Notes: generated by a model not told the origin, from the sequence alone. A stretch of DNA of 64,000 bases from Planktosalinus sp963977065 (GCA_963977065.1 CAXBNF010000005.1:1-64000); one strand, 5' to 3'. Shown: positions 48,999-58,116, counted from the first letter of the stretch. Made by a program: numbers and translations.

Positions 48999-49706
48999 AT
49001 GAGAAAACTATTTAAACAAACCGGAATATTTATATTATCAATTGCATTTATTGGTGCTTTATCCTCTTGTGACGCTACAAGAAATGCCAGTAATGCTCAA
49101 AAAGGTGCTGTTATTGGTACAGCGGGTGGTGCCGTTCTTGGAGCCATTTTAGGAAATAATGTTGGCAAAGGTGGTAACAGCGAAATTGGAGCAGTTATTG
49201 GTGGTGTCGTGGGAGGTACTGCAGGAGTTCTTATTGGGAACAGAATGGACAAACAAGCTCAGAAAATTGAGGAAGAAATTCCCGGAGCTCAAGTAGAGCG
49301 AATTGATGATGCAATCGTTATCACTTTCGATGAAGGAAGTGGGGTTTATTTTGCTACAAACAAATATGACATCAATGAACAATCCAGAACAAACCTTGAC
49401 AAATTATCAGGGGTGATGAAGGAATATGCAGATACAAATATTTTGGTAGTTGGTCATACAGACAGCACCGGTCCTTATGAGTTCAATATGACTTTGTCAA
49501 AAAACAGAGCACAAGCGGTGACTAATTATCTAGTTGGCAAAGGGCTTAGCAGCGGTAGGTTTACGACAGAATGGTTTGGTCCCGATCAACCAACACACGA
49601 CAACAGTACTGCCGAAGGTCGTGCAAAAAACCGTCGGGTAAATGTTGCCATCGTTCCAAATGAAAAAATGATTGAAGACGCTAAAAAAGAAGCAGGAGAA
49701 AACTAA
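48999..49706 (+). CDS. OmpA-family lipoprotein with glycine zipper
   Basis: 235 residues. Lipoprotein signal with lipobox ALSSC, then a glycine-zipper hairpin (KGAVIGTAGGAVLGAILG and IGAVIGGVVGGTAGVLIG, about 35-85), and an OmpA C-terminal domain (about 105-225) with the diaminopimelate-binding TDSTGPYEFNMTLSKNRA and the NRRVNVAI arginines. It anchors the outer membrane to peptidoglycan. Co-transcribed with the lipocalin-like gene and followed by a terminator. Confidence 0.92.
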   Translation: MRKLFKQTGIFILSIAFIGALSSCDATRNASNAQKGAVIGTAGGAVLGAILGNNVGKGGNSEIGAVIGGVVGGTAGVLIGNRMDKQAQKIEEEIPGAQVERIDDAIVITFDEGSGVYFATNKYDINEQSRTNLDKLSGVMKEYADTNILVVGHTDSTGPYEFNMTLSKNRAQAVTNYLVGKGLSSGRFTTEWFGPDQPTHDNSTAEGRAKNRRVNVAIVPNEKMIEDAKKEAGEN

Positions 49707-49725
49707 AATCTTGTATAAACTATTT

Positions 49726-49761
49726 AAAGCCGAATGCACTCAAGCTGTATTCGGCTTTTTT
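49726..49761 (+). terminator. Intrinsic terminator
   Basis: AAAGCCGAAT and ATTCGGCTTT form a 10-bp stem with a 13-nt loop (itself partly paired) and a T tract. It ends the lipocalin/OmpA unit. Confidence 0.88.
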
Positions 49762-49798
49762 ATTTTATAGGCTTATTTAATTGTGTATTTTTAAGGGA

Positions 49799-50908
49799 AT
49801 GAAAAACAGGTATGATTTTGCAATTGTTGGAGGTGGGCTTGCAGGACTCACAGCAGCATTGCATTTGAGTCTTAATGGTTACAAAGTTATCCTTTTCGAA
49901 AAAAACAGCTATCCGCATCACAAAGTGTGTGGAGAATACATTTCAAACGAGGTGTTGCCTTATTTAAAAACTTTGGGGATTAAACCATTTCAATTACAAG
50001 CTAAGCAAATCAACAAACTAATACTTACTAACCACAACGGAACAAAAGCCCAAACTAATTTACCGCTGGGCGGTTTTGGTGTTAGTCGTTATTGTTTGGA
50101 TCATTATCTATTTGAAAAAGTACAGCAGATTGCAGAAATAGCCAAAGAAACTATTACCGATGTCCTTTTTCAAGAAACACATTTTAATTTAGAAACGCTT
50201 AGTAAAAAGAAAATAGAAGCCTCAAAAGTGATTGGTGCTTTTGGAAAACGTTCTAACCTCGACAAAGTACTCAACCGAAGCTTTATTCAGAAGAAAACTC
50301 CCTGGTTAGCTGTTAAAATGCATTACAAAGCATCCTTTCCTGATGATCTTGTAGCGTTGCACCATTTTAAGGGGGGGTATGCCGGTTTGTCCAAAGTGGA
50401 ATCCAACCATGTGAATTGCTGCTATCTGGTCACCAATCGTGTTTTTGCCAAGTATAAAAATATTGAAGAAATTCAGGAACAAGTGATGTGTGAAAATCCG
50501 CATTTGGAAGCATTTTTTAAAACCGCCATTCCGGTGTTTGATAAACCATTGACCATTAGTCAGATTTCTTTTGAACGAAAAAAGCCTGTGGAAAATCATC
50601 TATTTATGATTGGTGACAGTGCATCTCTCATTCATCCTCTTTGCGGAAATGGTATGGCGATGGCTATCAAAAGCGCTAAGATTCTTGCAGAAACTTGTAT
50701 TGAAAACAAAAACGCTACACAGGCCGAACTTGAAAAAATATACGCCTCCAAATGGGAAAACGAATTTTCAGATAGATTGCAGGCAGGGGCGTTTCTGCAA
50801 AAACTGGTAATGAATCCCACTTTGCTCAAAGCAGGCGTGTGGCTAAACAAGTACAACAAAAAGCTAATGCCTTATCTCATTTCAAAAACACACGGTCAAC
50901 CCTTTTAA
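49799..50908 (+). CDS. FAD-dependent oxidoreductase of the T3PKS cluster
   Basis: About 369 residues. N-terminal dinucleotide fold DFAIVGGGLAGLTAALHLS, then FEKNSYPHHKVCGEYIS, the signature of geranylgeranyl-reductase-like flavoproteins, and the second FAD motif LFMIGDSASLIHPLCGNGM. It could be an aromatic hydroxylase or reductase acting on the polyketide. First gene of a five-gene run: the methyltransferase starts 10 nt downstream. The ATG at 49799 is chosen over 49781 because it abuts the FAD fold. Confidence 0.87.
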   Translation: MKNRYDFAIVGGGLAGLTAALHLSLNGYKVILFEKNSYPHHKVCGEYISNEVLPYLKTLGIKPFQLQAKQINKLILTNHNGTKAQTNLPLGGFGVSRYCLDHYLFEKVQQIAEIAKETITDVLFQETHFNLETLSKKKIEASKVIGAFGKRSNLDKVLNRSFIQKKTPWLAVKMHYKASFPDDLVALHHFKGGYAGLSKVESNHVNCCYLVTNRVFAKYKNIEEIQEQVMCENPHLEAFFKTAIPVFDKPLTISQISFERKKPVENHLFMIGDSASLIHPLCGNGMAMAIKSAKILAETCIENKNATQAELEKIYASKWENEFSDRLQAGAFLQKLVMNPTLLKAGVWLNKYNKKLMPYLISKTHGQPF

Positions 50909-50917
50909 AAATACCAG

Positions 50918-51637
50918 ATGTATAAAAATACAACCCAAAGAACAAACCGAAGCGAATTGATGGACAATCCCAATGTGGAAAAGAAGGCATTGCTTAAAGC
51001 CTACAAGGATATCAATCATGTCAATACCTTTTTGGGTGGAAACAAAATTACTCTTGAAGGAATTCTTAATTTGGAAACACACAACCAGCGCAAAACACCT
51101 CTGCGAATAACAGATATAGGCTGCGGGGATGGTGAAACATTGAAGAAATGTGCTCAATATGCCCAAAAAAATCATAAAAACTGGAAACTATCAGGAGTGG
51201 ATATCAATTCAAATACGATTCTTTTAGCAAAGAAAAATACAGTTTCCTACCCGCAAATTACTTTTATTGAAGCGGATGTGTTTTCAGAGGCTTTTGAGGA
51301 AGTAGAAACTGATATTTTTGTTTTTTCTTTAACACTGCATCATTTTAAGGACAACGAAATTATGACTATTTTAGAAAAAGCAATTCGTCAAGCAAAAGTG
51401 GGGGTGGTTATTAATGATTTGCAACGCAGTAACATCGCTTATCGTTTGTTTCAGTTGTACAGTTTTTTGTTTTTTAAAAGTACGATTGCAAAACACGACG
51501 GTTTGGTCTCCATTCTTAGGGGGTTTAAGAAACACGAATTGGAACAGTTTGCAACACAGTTCGCACAAGCAAATCACAGAATCAATTACAAATGGGCATT
51601 TAGATGGCAATGGATTATAAAAAAATATGAGTGTTAA
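50918..51637 (+). CDS. Class I SAM-dependent methyltransferase
   Basis: 239 residues. Motif I TDIGCGDGETLKKCA, acidic SAM-ribose residue in SGVDINSN, motif IV region DIFVFSLTLHHF. The C-terminal hydrophobic stretch FQLYSFLFFKS suggests a lipid-like substrate or membrane contact. It overlaps the T3PKS start by 11 bp, so it is translationally coupled and probably methylates the polyketide. Confidence 0.87.
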   Translation: MYKNTTQRTNRSELMDNPNVEKKALLKAYKDINHVNTFLGGNKITLEGILNLETHNQRKTPLRITDIGCGDGETLKKCAQYAQKNHKNWKLSGVDINSNTILLAKKNTVSYPQITFIEADVFSEAFEEVETDIFVFSLTLHHFKDNEIMTILEKAIRQAKVGVVINDLQRSNIAYRLFQLYSFLFFKSTIAKHDGLVSILRGFKKHELEQFATQFAQANHRINYKWAFRWQWIIKKYEC

Positions 51638-52679
51638 AATACATACAGTGAGCACCCAAGTGCCCAACTATTTTAAGGAGACCAAAGATATTCTTCCTTT
51701 TGTCGAGGCGTGGATGACGGGACAAGAGTCTCGCTTAAAACGAAAGGCGCTCAAGATTTTTGAGAATGCAGCTGTTGACAAACGCTATTCTATCATGAAT
51801 CCAGAAGAAGTTTTTACACAAACATCTTTTGAAGAACGCAACCGAATTTATTCGCGGGAAGCTATAGAAATAGGCGAGAAGGTGTTGTTAAAAGCCCTCA
51901 CTAAAGCCGGTTGGAAAGCAGATACTCTTGATTACATAATCACCGTAAGCTGCACAGGTATTATGATTCCGTCGTTGGATGCTTATTTGATTAACCGTTT
52001 GCAATTGCGGCAAGATATTGTGCGACTGCCCGTAACTGAAATGGGATGTGCTGCCGGAATTTCAGGATTGATTTATGCCAAACAATTTCTTCAGGCAAAC
52101 CCCGGTAAACGCGCTGCGGTGATTGCTGTTGAAAGTCCCACGGCTACTTTTTTACTCAGTGACTACTCAATGGCAAACATAGTGAGTGCTGCAATTTTTG
52201 GTGACGGGGCCGCCTGTGTTCTTTTTAGTTCTGAAGAAAATTCAACCGGACCCGAAATTATCGCAACAAACATGTACCACTTTTTTGATGCCGAACAAAT
52301 GATGGGGTTTGAACTCACAAACGACGGACTTAAAATGGTGCTGGATCAGAAGGTACCAGAAACTATCGCCGCTCACTTCCCTAAGATTATTCATCCTTTT
52401 TTGGATAAAAATAAATTGAGTATTGACAACATCAATCATTTGATTTTTCATCCCGGAGGTCGTAAAATACTGGAAACCGTGGAGGCTCTTTTTGGCGAAA
52501 TGGGTAAAAATATTTACGATACTAAAGAGGTCTTGCGTTTGTATGGAAATATGAGCAGCGCAACTGTTTTGTATGTCTTGGAACGTTTTTTGGAAAGACA
52601 AATTCCTCAAAATGATCACGGATTGCTACTGAGTTTTGGCCCCGGTTTTTCTGCGCAACAAGCGTTGCTTAAATGGTAA
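51627..52679 (+). CDS. Type III polyketide synthase
   Basis: 350 residues, chalcone/stilbene synthase fold. The Cys-His-Asn triad is visible: Cys in TEMGCAAGISG, His in LIFHPGGRKIL, Asn in LYGNMSSATVLYVLE. GPGFSAQQALLKW near the C-terminus matches the usual GFGPG-type end. It condenses an acyl-CoA starter with malonyl-CoA units to an alkylresorcinol, pyrone or phloroglucinol-type product. Flanked by methyltransferase, FAD enzyme, SDR and dehydratase genes, all co-directional. Confidence 0.93.
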   Translation: MSVKIHTVSTQVPNYFKETKDILPFVEAWMTGQESRLKRKALKIFENAAVDKRYSIMNPEEVFTQTSFEERNRIYSREAIEIGEKVLLKALTKAGWKADTLDYIITVSCTGIMIPSLDAYLINRLQLRQDIVRLPVTEMGCAAGISGLIYAKQFLQANPGKRAAVIAVESPTATFLLSDYSMANIVSAAIFGDGAACVLFSSEENSTGPEIIATNMYHFFDAEQMMGFELTNDGLKMVLDQKVPETIAAHFPKIIHPFLDKNKLSIDNINHLIFHPGGRKILETVEALFGEMGKNIYDTKEVLRLYGNMSSATVLYVLERFLERQIPQNDHGLLLSFGPGFSAQQALLKW

Positions 52680-52690
52680 TTTTAAAGACT

Positions 52691-53482
52691 ATGGATTTTA
52701 AAGATAAAAATTATTGGGCACTTATACTGGGCGGAAGTAGCGGGCTAGGTTTAGGAACTGCTAAAAAATTAGCACAGCACGGTATGAACCTATGTATTGT
52801 TCACCGAGATCGAAAAGAAAACTTGCCCCAAATACACAAGGAATTTGAACGCTTGCGCGATAATGGAATTCAACTTATCTCTTTCAATGAAGACGGATTG
52901 AAAGAGAAGGCTAGAAACTACATTCTGGACTCTTTGAAGGAGTCAATGAGCCAAACCGGAAGCGTGCGTGTTCTTGTGCACAGCATTGCCAAAGGCAATT
53001 TAAAACCGATGCATGCTTCCTCAAAAGATAGCTTACAGAACAAAGATTTTCATATCACCATTGATGCGATGGCCATTAGTTTGTATGATTGGACAGGTGC
53101 TTTAATTAATAAAAAACTTTTCAGCAGTTCAGCACGTGTGGTTTCTTTTACCAGCGAAGGCAATGCTAAGGCATGGCCTTATTATGCAGCAGTTTCAGCA
53201 GCAAAGGCGACGCTGGAAGCGATTACCCGCAATATGGCAGTCGAGTTTGCAGAGTTGGGAATCACCTCCAATTGCATTCAAGCAGGTGCGGTGGATACAC
53301 CCTCTTTCAGAGCCATTCCGGGAAGTGAGAAATATGCAGAAATTTCCTTAAAAAAGAATCCCTTTAATCGTCTTACTACACCCGAGGATGTGGGTAATGT
53401 GGTTTATTTGTTGTGCAAAGATGAGGCCGCATGGATGAATGGAACGGTTATTAAAGTGGATGGGGGGGAGTGTTTGAGGTGA
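52691..53482 (+). CDS. SDR oxidoreductase (enoyl/ketoacyl reductase-like)
   Basis: About 263 residues. Rossmann motif LGGSSGLGLGTAKKLA, NADPH-binding basic residues HRDRKEN, active-site tyrosine and lysine in YYAAVSAAKATLEA, and C-terminal WMNGTVIKVDGGE. The long spacing and HSIAKGNLKP resemble FabI/FabL-type enoyl reductases. It probably reduces an acyl chain intermediate with the neighbouring dehydratase. An upstream ATG (52673) overlaps the T3PKS stop; MDFKDKNYWALILGG at 52691 is the natural start. Confidence 0.88.
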   Translation: MDFKDKNYWALILGGSSGLGLGTAKKLAQHGMNLCIVHRDRKENLPQIHKEFERLRDNGIQLISFNEDGLKEKARNYILDSLKESMSQTGSVRVLVHSIAKGNLKPMHASSKDSLQNKDFHITIDAMAISLYDWTGALINKKLFSSSARVVSFTSEGNAKAWPYYAAVSAAKATLEAITRNMAVEFAELGITSNCIQAGAVDTPSFRAIPGSEKYAEISLKKNPFNRLTTPEDVGNVVYLLCKDEAAWMNGTVIKVDGGECLR

Positions 53483-53520
53483 GTTTGTGAGTTTGTGAGA
53501 AAAAAATTAATATTTTATAA

Positions 53521-53976
53521 GTGACAAAAGAAGAAATTATATCAAAATTACCTTACGGAAATGACTTTTTGTTTGTGGATTTCCTAGAAGAAATCTCTAA
53601 AAATGGTGTAACAGGGAGTTATACCTTTCGTGAAAACGAATATTTTTTTGCTTCCCACTTCAAAGACAATCCCATCACACCCGGAGTGATTTTAATTGAG
53701 TGTATGGCTCAGATAGGTTTGGTTTGCTTGGGAATTTTTTTACTTAGTGAACAACTATCTGAAAAACAAAACTCATCAGATTTTCAAGTAGCTTTATCTG
53801 AAAGTGAAGTCGAATTTCTGAAACCTGTATATCCAAGGGAAACGGTGTCAGTTACTTCTGAGTTGGTTTACTTTCGATTCAATAAATTGAAATGCAAAGT
53901 TAAAATGACTAATGCAAAAGGGGAGGTGGTTTGTAAAGGGATTTTGAGTGGGATGGTTGTTCCTGCCAATGAATAG
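53521..53976 (+). CDS. FabZ/FabA-like 3-hydroxyacyl-ACP dehydratase
   Basis: 151 residues, hotdog fold. The catalytic His lies in YFFASHFKDNPITPGV and the acidic partner in the following LIECMAQIG helix, as in FabZ. It starts with GTG and lies 38 nt after the SDR gene. With the SDR it could tailor or supply the acyl starter of the T3PKS. Confidence 0.87.
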   Translation: MTKEEIISKLPYGNDFLFVDFLEEISKNGVTGSYTFRENEYFFASHFKDNPITPGVILIECMAQIGLVCLGIFLLSEQLSEKQNSSDFQVALSESEVEFLKPVYPRETVSVTSELVYFRFNKLKCKVKMTNAKGEVVCKGILSGMVVPANE

Positions 53977-53994
53977 CGAGTGTTTTAATTTCCC

Positions 53995-55221
53995 TTATTT
54001 TGTTGCACAGGACTGCTTATTTTGATTCCTGTTTTTCACAAAAAGGATGAAAAGTACAACGGCAAACAGGATACTTGTCCCCGCTAAGAGCAGGTAATAA
54101 TTTTCAAAAATTGAAAAACGCAGCCAGATAGCTGTGCCCTTGTAAAAGATTAAAAGCTCTGTACTTATAAAAGCGATTAAATAAAGTAGGAATGCAAATT
54201 TCGGTATTTTTAGTAAGGATGTCTGTTTTAAAAATGCAAACAGGGCAATTGTCACCACCCCAAGAAATACCAGGTGCATATAGCCGATAACGAAATCGGG
54301 TGTGTGGTAAGCCAGCATAGCCACATAGGGAATTGCTGAAATCAATTGCATATCAATTTTAAATGCGAGTAGCACACCCGCCCATAACAGCATTGCGCTA
54401 ACGCCCGGAACAAGTATTGATCTAAAATCTTTCCAAATCGGGAGTATCCATAAGAATAAAACAACAAATACCACGGCTTGTAACAGGGCACCGAATCCCG
54501 CCAGGAGATAGATGTAAAACGGAGGTACTATCCATAAAACCGATAGAAAAAAAGTAAGCACTACACTACAGTTCAACAGCCATAGCCAACGTTTGTGGCC
54601 TTTTGTGTTTTCAAGAAAACCATAGAATTCCAAAAAGAAAAATAGGAACCCCAGTAATGCCAAAACAAACCAACCGTTATATTGAAAATGCAGATAGAAA
54701 TAAATGGCGATTTTATACCAGATGGAAGTGCTTCCAAAAGTGTTCATAATAGCACCCAGAGCCCACGGACCCAGACTGGACAAGACCATAAATAAAAGTG
54801 ACGATTTTACTACTTTATAGGAAAATAGCTTTTTTGTTTCTTTGGAAGTTTTACGGATAAACAACCAGACAAAAAAATAACTGGCTATAAGAAAAAGAGT
54901 AGAAAAAACAATGGAAAACAACGCATAACCCAAAAAAGGAAATGTAAATAACATCCCGGCAATCGTGGTTTGTGTAAACCAAAAGATGCGGTTGTAAAGT
55001 TTTCCAATGTTTTCCTTTTCCAGATAAAGTTTGTAAATTAAAGTGGTGAGTGCTACATAAACCCACCCCAGCAAAGCAATGTGAGAATGCGTATGCACTA
55101 AAAAGCGATATTCTGCCGGAACATCAATAAATACAAACAATCGCAGCATGCTGCCCAATAGAGCTACTATCAAAAAATAAAACAACGCAAGCTTGATATG
55201 AGAATGGAGGTTAAGTATCAT
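53995..55221 (-). CDS. Multi-pass membrane protein, heme-copper-oxidase-like
   Basis: 408 residues, about 11-12 membrane helices. Histidines lie in helix contexts resembling oxidase/NO-reductase subunits: HTHSHIALLGWVYVALTTLIY (near 45), YFYLHFQYNGWFVLALLGF and YHTPDFVIGYMHLVFLGV. No NnrS or CtaG motif was recognised. It is last in the norC-norB-hemerythrin run and may be a NO-reductase accessory or a divergent heme-binding homologue. Function uncertain. Confidence 0.6.
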   Translation of the reverse strand: MILNLHSHIKLALFYFLIVALLGSMLRLFVFIDVPAEYRFLVHTHSHIALLGWVYVALTTLIYKLYLEKENIGKLYNRIFWFTQTTIAGMLFTFPFLGYALFSIVFSTLFLIASYFFVWLFIRKTSKETKKLFSYKVVKSSLLFMVLSSLGPWALGAIMNTFGSTSIWYKIAIYFYLHFQYNGWFVLALLGFLFFFLEFYGFLENTKGHKRWLWLLNCSVVLTFFLSVLWIVPPFYIYLLAGFGALLQAVVFVVLFLWILPIWKDFRSILVPGVSAMLLWAGVLLAFKIDMQLISAIPYVAMLAYHTPDFVIGYMHLVFLGVVTIALFAFLKQTSLLKIPKFAFLLYLIAFISTELLIFYKGTAIWLRFSIFENYYLLLAGTSILFAVVLFILFVKNRNQNKQSCATK

Positions 55222-55233
55222 ACCACTTGAAAT

Positions 55234-55512
55234 TTAATCCACTTGTTTTATGTTACCGCAATCCTCGCAAGATTCAATCAGGCTTTTTTTTAGCTTTATT
55301 CCGTCAATGTGATTTACAACAAAGTCATTTATCAAAGTATATCGTTCACTATGATTGTTGACACCAATTTGTTTGTCTTTTAAAAGAGTTCTAATTTTAC
55401 CGTCATACTCCTGATATCCCCAGCAAAGAGAACATATACCCTCTGGGGCTTTGTCTTTCGTATCTTCTTCCGGTTTCTGAAAAAAGGCTACGAGGGATTC
55501 AATAATATCCAT
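55234..55512 (-). CDS. Small double-CxxC protein
   Basis: 92 residues. Two cysteine pairs, CSLCWGYQEYDG and CEDCGNIKQ, suggest a zinc or iron site. The middle has KIRTLLKDKQIGVNNHSERY. No signal peptide. Part of the nor run, 12 bp before the membrane gene. Unknown function; possibly a metal-binding accessory. Confidence 0.7.
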   Translation of the reverse strand: MDIIESLVAFFQKPEEDTKDKAPEGICSLCWGYQEYDGKIRTLLKDKQIGVNNHSERYTLINDFVVNHIDGIKLKKSLIESCEDCGNIKQVD

Positions 55513-55523
55513 AAGTTTTAGTT

Positions 55524-55832
55524 TTAGAGGTGTTTTGTTATTTTTGCAGTTAATCCGTCTGAATACATACCAAAGGCGTTCACAACTATCCCTTTTAACA
55601 TAAGCTCCTTAGATGATATTGCCATCACAATCATTTCATCTCCGGGATCTGTCATGCCTTCAAAGCGGTATAGTTCATCGATTTCAAATTCTTGCGGAGA
55701 CAATGATAAAGATGTTTCATTGCAAACCAAACATTCTCTTTCAGTCCATAAGGAAAAGTTAGTTGTATAGCCCCGTTTTTGCAAATCGTTTACGGCTTCA
55801 GTAACAGTTTCGTAGGACTTGGGAATACTCAT
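55524..55832 (-). CDS. Conserved small protein of the nor region
   Basis: About 102 residues: MSIPKSYETVTEAVNDLQKR, RECLVCNETSLSL (one CxxC) and FRFEGMTDPGDEM-like acidic middle. Homologues are often labelled phosphoribosylpyrophosphate synthetase, but no PRPP-binding motif is present. The start at 55832 is chosen; the longer frame overlaps the hemerythrin gene with atypical residues. Function unknown. Confidence 0.68.
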   Translation of the reverse strand: MSIPKSYETVTEAVNDLQKRGYTTNFSLWTERECLVCNETSLSLSPQEFEIDELYRFEGMTDPGDEMIVMAISSKELMLKGIVVNAFGMYSDGLTAKITKHL

Positions 55833-55869
55833 AATAAAATAGTTAGCTAATTTTACTAAAGATACTAAA

Positions 55870-56328
55870 TTAAACCCAGAATTCATCTGCCCAGACCTCA
55901 CAAGATTGATCTTCTGTATGAGCCTGTTCCAGCAATTTTAAATCTGTTTCTGATGCCACTTCCTGAATAGCCTGAAACAACACCCGTTCTTCAAATCGAA
56001 TGTGATCATTAAGCAGGCATTCAATTTTTGAAAGGGTTTCAGAAACAGCATCTTCTTTTTCAAACAAGGCTTTAAGTTGCCGGTGTTCACCTATGGCTTG
56101 TTGCACCAGGTGATTGTCACTTCCCAGAATAGGAAACAAATAACGCTCTTCAGTATCAAAGTGGGGAATCAACTTGCTTTTCCAAAACCAGTCACAATAA
56201 TCCTTGATGCGTTGGGGATCGACATTTAATGCAAATCCTTTTTTGATTTTCCAGCTAAGCAACAGCCCCTGGTGATGATCACGGCTCCAGGGTTGTATCG
56301 CTGGATGTCTTTTGATGGGTTGATTCAT
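55870..56328 (-). CDS. Hemerythrin-domain protein
   Basis: 152 residues. HHE four-helix bundle with the diiron ligands SRDHHQGLLLSW, PHFDTEERYLF, IGEHRQLKAL and NDHIRFEERVLF. Such proteins sense or buffer O2/NO, or act in Fe-S repair like RIC/YtfE, although the N-terminal cysteine domain of RIC is absent. It lies 10 bp downstream of norB, fitting a NO-response unit. Confidence 0.87.
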   Translation of the reverse strand: MNQPIKRHPAIQPWSRDHHQGLLLSWKIKKGFALNVDPQRIKDYCDWFWKSKLIPHFDTEERYLFPILGSDNHLVQQAIGEHRQLKALFEKEDAVSETLSKIECLLNDHIRFEERVLFQAIQEVASETDLKLLEQAHTEDQSCEVWADEFWV

Positions 56329-56338
56329 ATTTTTAATT

Positions 56339-57667
56339 TCACTTTAAAGATACAGTATTTGAAAAGAATCGTACGAGCAGTTTTATTCCTATGGTTAAAA
56401 ACGACCCCATCATCACTGTTCCTGAAACAATAAATACCAATATCCAAACCCGAGAGCGCTCCATCATTTCCCCAAAGGGTGCCTGAGGATCCTCAAAAAA
56501 CCAAAAACTTTTTGTAAGACCCATTCCCATCAGGGCAATCAGGAAAATGAACAACGAAATTTGCGCACCCCAAAACCCTGCTTTTAACCATCGGGAATGA
56601 TGGTTTTCCTTTTCGGGTAACAAAAAGTAAAATAAAGCAGCCAGTAAAATCATTGTATTGATTCCGATGGTAGTTCCCATAGCATGGGCTGTGATGAAAT
56701 GCGTTCCGTGCATATAGAGGTTTATAACCGGTATAGACATAAAAAGTGCCAGTGTAAGGTTGAAGAATAACCAGAAATTAGAAGCCAATATAAAACGGTA
56801 GGGGAAATAATGAATGTGAGTTTCTGCCTCGGTGACCTGTTTTTTCCAGGTGTAAATAATTTTTATAAAAAACACCCATTCTGTCATGCTTACGATATAA
56901 CCCACATAATGAATGTTGGGATTGGTGGGTACCAAATACAAATGATGACCCCAGTTAAACAACATATTGAAAAAACTGAGGAAAAACAGTGCAAACACCC
57001 AGTTGTTGAAACCGGTGTTTGCTTGTTTACTGATGCGTTCCATTACATAAAATGCGGTCCCATAGACCAACATATTGTAAGCCCCTACTATACTTCCGGT
57101 GGCTTTCCATTGTATGACCATATCTTTGATAAACGATTCCCTGAAATAGGGGAGGACCCAGAGGTAGTTTTCGATAAAAATCAACAGAAAATAAACAATG
57201 CCCGTGCCCCACATCCAGATATATACCGGCCATTTTTTAATGGCGCTCACTTTGAGGAAGAATACCACTAAAAACAAACCCCAGGAAAGACCTATTAAAA
57301 CGGCAAATTCCGGAGGGTATTCCCAGTACTCACGGCCACCAAAATTGCCGGTGGAATAAGCATAATATATTCCAACAAGCGCAATGATCCATAGTATCCA
57401 GTGCAAAAATTGTAAGAACCTATGGTTGTTTGATTGTGTGAATTCTTCCAGCGAGCGGTAAATGGCCCCGGTTGCTGCAAGCAAAATCCAAAAAATGGCA
57501 GCCGTAACGTGCATTGGTCGCAGTGCAGATAAACCAATACTGCCTCTCAAAAACTCCGGATAGCGATAAATCAAAGAGCTCAAAAACCCGAAGATGATGC
57601 TGGCCATAAACAGAACCAGAGCTGTAACTAAAAATAAGTTTCCGGTATTTGTTTTTATTTTATTCAT
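56339..57667 (-). CDS. norB: NorB-like nitric oxide reductase/heme-copper subunit I
   Basis: 442 residues, 12 helices expected. Aligning by eye to cNOR NorB: LRPMHVTAAIFW (low-spin heme His) and NWGHHLYLVP (two FeB histidines) are conserved, as is the glutamate in MTEWVFF and the leading HGT of helix X. But the helix X HxH is HAM here, and helix VI (near VIQWKATGSIVGAYNML) contains neither the FeB histidine nor the catalytic glutamate. It is therefore a divergent NOR or related oxidoreductase. It partners norC (44 bp upstream). Confidence 0.82.
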   Translation of the reverse strand: MNKIKTNTGNLFLVTALVLFMASIIFGFLSSLIYRYPEFLRGSIGLSALRPMHVTAAIFWILLAATGAIYRSLEEFTQSNNHRFLQFLHWILWIIALVGIYYAYSTGNFGGREYWEYPPEFAVLIGLSWGLFLVVFFLKVSAIKKWPVYIWMWGTGIVYFLLIFIENYLWVLPYFRESFIKDMVIQWKATGSIVGAYNMLVYGTAFYVMERISKQANTGFNNWVFALFFLSFFNMLFNWGHHLYLVPTNPNIHYVGYIVSMTEWVFFIKIIYTWKKQVTEAETHIHYFPYRFILASNFWLFFNLTLALFMSIPVINLYMHGTHFITAHAMGTTIGINTMILLAALFYFLLPEKENHHSRWLKAGFWGAQISLFIFLIALMGMGLTKSFWFFEDPQAPFGEMMERSRVWILVFIVSGTVMMGSFLTIGIKLLVRFFSNTVSLK

Positions 57668-57711
57668 AAAATTCTTCAGAAAATCACGAAGTACTATTTT
57701 TACTCAAAAAC

Positions 57712-58116
57712 TCATTGCTCAATCATGCCGTTCCACAACTTTTTATAATCCTTTGGGTTGGAGGAACCGCTTGCGTTAGCAGCTTTTAGAAATTCAAATA
57801 ACTGTTTGCTTTCTTCTTCTGTCAAATCCATTGGTGGCATGGAGGCTGCCCCGTTTTTTAAAAAGGCATCTATATAATGAAACCCTTTTTCAGACACATT
57901 GGTTAAATCAGGTCCTAGAAAACCACCAAGGCCATAGAGTTGGTGACAGACATGGCAATTGTATTTTTGCCAAACCAGACGGCCTTGCTTTTGCATTTCT
58001 GCATCATAGTTTGCCGGTTTCTTTTCATAGACGTTTTCATCCTTGTAAATATTCCACGAAAACAATACAAATGCTGTGCTCAGTAACAAAAATGTTATAG
58101 GAATCCATTTATTCAT
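57712..58116 (-). CDS. norC: NorC-like membrane cytochrome c
   Basis: 134 residues. N-terminal membrane anchor ITFLLLSTAFVLFSWNIY, heme motif CHVCH in QKYNCHVCHQLYGLGGF, and the axial Met in the ASMPPMDLTEEE segment. The KQGRLVWQKYNC lead-in matches NorC. It donates electrons to the NorB subunit. The start overlaps the nadB stop by 8 bp, so it is translationally coupled to nadB. Confidence 0.9.
   Translation of the reverse strand: MNKWIPITFLLLSTAFVLFSWNIYKDENVYEKKPANYDAEMQKQGRLVWQKYNCHVCHQLYGLGGFLGPDLTNVSEKGFHYIDAFLKNGAASMPPMDLTEEESKQLFEFLKAANASGSSNPKDYKKLWNGMIEQ

Noticed and set aside
55524..55832. Label phosphoribosylpyrophosphate synthetase for the small nor-region gene
   Set aside because: About 100 residues and none of the PRPP-binding or synthetase motifs.
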